Source: an uncultured Eubacteriales bacterium (GTDB lineage Bacteria > Bacillota > Clostridia > Oscillospirales > Acutalibacteraceae). Taken from it: a stretch of DNA of 10,006 nt. Position 1 is the stretch's first letter, and each line of letters opens with the position of its first letter. The stretch spans positions 1 through 10,006 of the forward strand of contig CAQKRU010000027.1 of the NCBI GenBank assembly GCA_948823415.1, written 5' to 3'. Below the pieces are notes generated by a model. The model was not told the origin of the DNA. It saw only the letters and a list, made by a program, of their open reading frames with translations, and did not search any database. Below are positions 8,076-10,006 of this stretch, in pieces. A program made the position numbers and the translations under genes.

Positions 8076-8630
8076 TCAAATTGCCATTATTTCTTTTTGC
8101 TTTTCATCCGACAAATCGTCAATTTTCTTGCAAAAACTATCGGTCAAATCCTGAACCTTCTTCTCGGCCTGCTTTAAGTCGTCCTCTGTAATTTCCGAAT
8201 CCTTCTTCATCTTTTTTAACTTATCAATCGCATCGCGGCGGACCCCACGCACAGAAACTTTAGAGTCCTCGCCCATTTTAGCAATATCCTTAACAATCTC
8301 GCGGCGTCGGTCTTCCGTAAGAGCCGGAAAAATAATCCGCAAACATTTGCCGTCATTCTGCGGGTTTATGCCTAAATCTGAAGTCAAAATCGCCTTTTCA
8401 ATTTCCTTCAAAACAGACGCATCCCAAGGCTCAATGACCAAAGTCCGCGCCTCCACAACAGAGACAGCCGCCAGCTGATTTATCGGCGTGGCCGCGCCGT
8501 AATAGTCAACCAAAATTTTGTCCAAAACAGCCGGGTTTGCCCGTCCAGCCCGAATCGCAATGTACTCCTTCGAAAGCGCATTAAACGATCGTTTCATGCT
8601 TTCTTCAACTTCGCCAAAAATTTTATTCAC
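8076..8630 (-). CDS. frr: Ribosome recycling factor, Frr
   Basis: Works with EF-G to split post-termination ribosomes. The 184 residues match the usual 185. Landmarks are IRAGRANPAVLD (26-37), YYGAATPINQLA (43-54), PWD (68-70), LKEIEKAILTSDLGINPQNDG (74-94), LTEDRRRE (104-111) and VRGVRRDAIDKLKK (127-140). That last block holds the basic patch with R131 and R132 on the three-helix domain; the more usual form is VRNIRRDAN. The start is GTG (8630-8628), eight bases after GGGAG; an internal ATG at codon 12 would remove conserved N-terminal sequence. It lies 51 bases after pyrH, the largest gap in the operon, with no promoter or terminator that I can see in that gap. The pyrH-frr pairing is very widely conserved. 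Confidence 0.97.
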   Translation of the reverse strand: MNKIFGEVEESMKRSFNALSKEYIAIRAGRANPAVLDKILVDYYGAATPINQLAAVSVVEARTLVIEPWDASVLKEIEKAILTSDLGINPQNDGKCLRIIFPALTEDRRREIVKDIAKMGEDSKVSVRGVRRDAIDKLKKMKKDSEITEDDLKQAEKKVQDLTDSFCKKIDDLSDEKQKEIMAI

Positions 8631-8681
8631 AACAAAAACTCCCTTTATCCCCGATTTTAAGCCAACTTCAATACAATTTTT

Positions 8682-9386
8682 TCACCTAACAATAGTCCCA
8701 ATCGGCTTTCCCACAATAGCATCATATATATTCTGCGGGTTTTCTATGCTAAAAACAAGCAACGGAATGCCATTTTCTTTGCACATAGAGGCCGCGGTGA
8801 CGTCCACCACGCCCAAGCCCTTGCTCAACATCTCCGCATAGCTAAGCGACTCGTACCGAACTGCGCCATTGTTCTTCTTCGGGTCCCGATCATAAACGCC
8901 ATCAACCATCGTAGCCTTCAAAATAATGTCCGCGCCAATCTCTGCCGCCCGTAGCGAAGCCGTTGTATCTGTCGAAAAAAACGGTAACCCTGTTCCGCAA
9001 GCAAATATAACCGCGCGTCCTTTTTCCAAGTACTTAACCGCCCGATCTTTTATGTACATTTCCGCAATCGGCTGCATATTCAGTGAAGTCAGAACCTGAG
9101 CTTCAACATTTAGACTTTTAAAAACCTCCGCAAGCCCCAAGGCATTAATCAAAGTCGCCAGCATTCCCATATGATCAGCCCTAGTCCTATCAAAGTTCTC
9201 GTTGCTTCGACCTCGCCAAAAGTTACCTCCGCCTACAACAATGCCAACCTGTACACCCAAGCCCAAGCCTTCTTTAATAGCCTTGCAAATCCCGATCGCA
9301 ACATCAAAATCAATACCATTTTTTTGCTCGCCAGCTAAAGCCTCTCCGCTCAATTTTAGCAAAACCCGTTTATATCTAGGTTGCAA
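8682..9386 (-). CDS. pyrH: Uridylate (UMP) kinase, PyrH
   Basis: Phosphorylates UMP to UDP with ATP in pyrimidine nucleotide synthesis; a hexameric amino-acid-kinase-fold enzyme. The 234 residues are close to the usual 235-240. Landmarks are KLSGEAL (11-17), VVGGGNFWRG (50-59), D71 in ADHMGMLAT (family UMP contact), FFSTDTTASLRA (136-147), DGVYDRDPKKN (162-172) and VDVTAASMC (194-202). The nucleotide loop usually written GTGNP reads CGTGLP (130-135), so the conserved Asn is Leu134. The start is TTG (9386-9384), six bases after GAGGTGG. An in-frame TAG lies five codons upstream and no ATG is available. It is the first gene of the operon, with a promoter 46-74 bases upstream. rpsB and tsf are not adjacent. 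Confidence 0.96.
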   Translation of the reverse strand: MQPRYKRVLLKLSGEALAGEQKNGIDFDVAIGICKAIKEGLGLGVQVGIVVGGGNFWRGRSNENFDRTRADHMGMLATLINALGLAEVFKSLNVEAQVLTSLNMQPIAEMYIKDRAVKYLEKGRAVIFACGTGLPFFSTDTTASLRAAEIGADIILKATMVDGVYDRDPKKNNGAVRYESLSYAEMLSKGLGVVDVTAASMCKENGIPLLVFSIENPQNIYDAIVGKPIGTIVR

Positions 9387-9431
9387 TATTGACCACCTCT
9401 ACAATCTGCTTACGCCATGATTACAACTTCA

Positions 9432-9460
9432 ATTTTACAACAACAAAGCAAATCTGTAAA
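9432..9460 (-). promoter_or_regulatory. Sigma-A type promoter for the pyrH-polC operon
   Basis: On the minus strand TTTACA (9460-9455) and TAAAAT (9437-9432) are separated by exactly 17 bases. Each differs from the consensus by one base. Transcription would begin near 9425, giving a leader of about 40 bases that contains the pyrH Shine-Dalgarno. It is the best promoter match I see upstream of the operon. No operator or attenuator stands out in the short leader. Confidence 0.75.
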
Positions 9461-9664
9461 GCGCCACATTTAAAAATACCAAAATAAATAGACTACTTTA
9501 AAGTTATCGGACCATTTTAATTTTCCTTATATTAATGTTATTTGTTCATGTTTAATATTATGTTTGAATTCGAACCCAAGGCACCCTGATTGACCCCTCC
9601 TTGCCTAAATTCTTAAGTTTTCTTTCATTTGCAATTACTTTTTCGCAAATAACCCTGAAGGCAC
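9461..9664 (-). other. AT-rich intergenic stretch with short inverted and direct repeats
   Basis: No protein-like frame is visible here on either strand. On the minus strand several small hairpins can form. One has a 6-base arm pair (9627-9632 with 9645-9650), one pairs 9579-9583 with 9602-9606, and one is an A/T-only 7-base pair (9529-9535 with 9552-9558). Two 7-mers, AAGGCAC and ACCCTGA on the plus strand, each occur twice and in swapped order (9578-9589 and 9652-9664). I do not recognise a known riboswitch or small RNA. The stretch could be the 3' region of the small-peptide transcript. Confidence 0.35.
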
Positions 9665-9670
9665 TCAAGG
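9653..9670 (-). terminator. Weak hairpin overlapping the small ORF stop; possible terminator
   Basis: On the minus strand CCTTGA and TCAGGG pair over 6 bases (one G-U) around a 6-base loop, followed by TTATTTG. The stem covers the last sense codon and the TGA of the small ORF. The U-tract is poor, so it may only pause or leak, letting transcripts continue towards pyrH. Confidence 0.3.
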
Positions 9671-9757
9671 TCTTTTTTCAAGTTGCCGAATCCTAATTCC
9701 TTCTTTTATATCAATCAAAATCAGCAATAAAATTAATAACAATAAAACTGTTTGCAT
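9665..9757 (-). CDS. Putative 30-residue single-helix hydrophobic peptide
   Basis: ATG at 9757-9755, TGA at 9667-9665. GGAGGAG stands six bases before the ATG and is the strongest ribosome binding site in the window. After MQT the peptide runs as an almost pure Leu/Ile/Val stretch (residues 4-15). A charged tail follows, with D16, K18, E19, R22, R24, E27, K28 and R29, ending in Pro30. This looks like one short membrane helix with a basic end, as in small membrane proteins and some type I toxins. I recognise no family. An extended -10 promoter lies about 60 bases upstream and a weak hairpin overlaps the stop, so it could be its own transcription unit. A leucine-rich leader peptide is possible but less likely, since no leucine genes follow. 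Coding status is inferred from the signals only. Confidence 0.5.
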   Translation of the reverse strand: MQTVLLLLILLLILIDIKEGIRIRQLEKRP

Positions 9758-9814
9758 AAAAATCTCCTCCAACTTAAATTCTCTAAAATTAATCTTGCAA
9801 TTATATTTCTTTAA

Positions 9815-9823
9815 ATTATAGCA
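9815..9823 (-). promoter_or_regulatory. Extended -10 promoter for the small peptide ORF
   Basis: The minus strand reads TGCTATAAT, a perfect extended -10 (TGnTATAAT). No good -35 box lies 16-18 bases upstream, which extended -10 promoters tolerate. The predicted start is near 9808, leaving a leader of about 50 bases before the small ORF. A second TATAAT (9805-9800) has no TG motif and no -35 box. Confidence 0.55.
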
Positions 9824-9917
9824 CCTGAAAATTTATTTTTTCCGGTTTACAACTCATACGTTTGTTTTTCTGAAAAAGTTAAGTTTTTATGTTTTCGTTG
9901 AAGCTTTTTTATTTTGG

Positions 9918-9948
9918 AAAATAAGAAAACCCCCATCAAATGGAGGTT
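9918..9948 (-). terminator. Rho-independent terminator of the tRNA-Asn transcript
   Basis: On the minus strand AACCTCCAT (9948-9940) pairs with ATGGGGGTT (9936-9928) over nine bases, including one U-G, around a 3-base loop. A U-rich run, TTCTTATTTT, follows. It starts a few bases after the tRNA CCA end. The plus strand has no T-run on its far side, so it acts only in the minus direction and separates the tRNA from the genes downstream. Confidence 0.85.
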
Positions 9949-9951
9949 CTT

Positions 9952-10006
9952 TGGCTCCCCCTGTTGGGCTTGAACCAACGACCCTGCGGTTAACAGCCGC
10001 ATGCTC
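9952..10006 (-). tRNA. tRNA-Asn(GUU), 3' portion; 5' end outside window
   Basis: 55 bases cover the 3' D-stem strand (GAGC), A26, the anticodon arm (TGCGG, loop CTGTTAA, CCGCA), a 5-base variable loop, the T arm (GTTGG, loop TTCAAGC, CCAAC), the acceptor strand AGGGGGA, discriminator G and an encoded CCA. The anticodon GTT is at 9994-9992 and reads Asn codons AAC and AAU. About 21 bases of the 5' end lie beyond the window edge. All visible stems pair fully. Confidence 0.96.

Noticed and set aside
8631..8681. Internal promoter or terminator between pyrH and frr
   Set aside because: TAAAAT occurs, but no -35 box lies at a workable distance, and no stable hairpin with a U-run is present.
9564..9606. 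Possible tRNA remnant: minus strand reads GGGTTCGAATTC, like a T-loop
   Set aside because: The flanks do not form a proper T-stem, and no anticodon arm or acceptor strand can be found around it. EcoRI-like and TTCGAA palindromes explain the likeness.
1..10006. CRISPR array, insertion sequence, prophage or defence system
   Set aside because: No regularly spaced repeats, no transposase or integrase frame and no terminal inverted repeats were seen. From pyrH to polC the window is a conserved housekeeping operon.

Overview
The window comes from a low-to-mid-GC member of the Bacillota, most likely class Clostridia. The replicative polymerase is of the PolC type. The gene order pyrH-frr-uppS-cdsA-dxr-rseP-ispG-polC, with ispG between rseP and polC, is the Clostridia version of this cluster; in Bacillus subtilis proS takes that place. 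I cannot name a genus. Every gene lies on the minus strand, and the coding strand is rich in G and T, as expected for the leading strand.

Reading in the direction of transcription (from high to low coordinates), the window opens with the 3' part of a tRNA-Asn(GUU) and its Rho-independent terminator. A gene-poor, AT-rich stretch of about 560 bases follows (9387-9951). It holds an extended -10 promoter, a 30-codon open frame for a single-helix hydrophobic peptide behind a strong Shine-Dalgarno sequence, several short inverted and direct repeats, and a near-consensus sigma-A promoter about 70 bases upstream of pyrH. rpsB and tsf, which often precede pyrH, are not there.

Eight tightly packed genes follow, with gaps of 0 to about 51 bases: pyrH (UMP kinase), frr (ribosome recycling), uppS (undecaprenyl diphosphate synthase), cdsA (CDP-diglyceride synthesis), dxr (MEP pathway), rseP (site-2 membrane protease), ispG (MEP pathway) and polC, which runs off the left edge. 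dxr and ispG make isoprenoid precursors, uppS turns them into the cell-wall lipid carrier, cdsA feeds phospholipid synthesis, and pyrH, frr and polC serve nucleotide supply, translation and replication. Four of the eight start at TTG or GTG.

The most notable observation concerns PolC. It aligns closely with the Gram-positive enzyme, but the DEDD-type 3'-5' proofreading exonuclease normally inserted in its PHP domain is missing, and a linker of about 16 residues takes its place. The PHP domain keeps a full set of candidate metal ligands, including an Asp where B. subtilis PolC (as I recall it) has Asn. This suggests that proofreading is done by the PHP domain, by a separate protein, or not at all.
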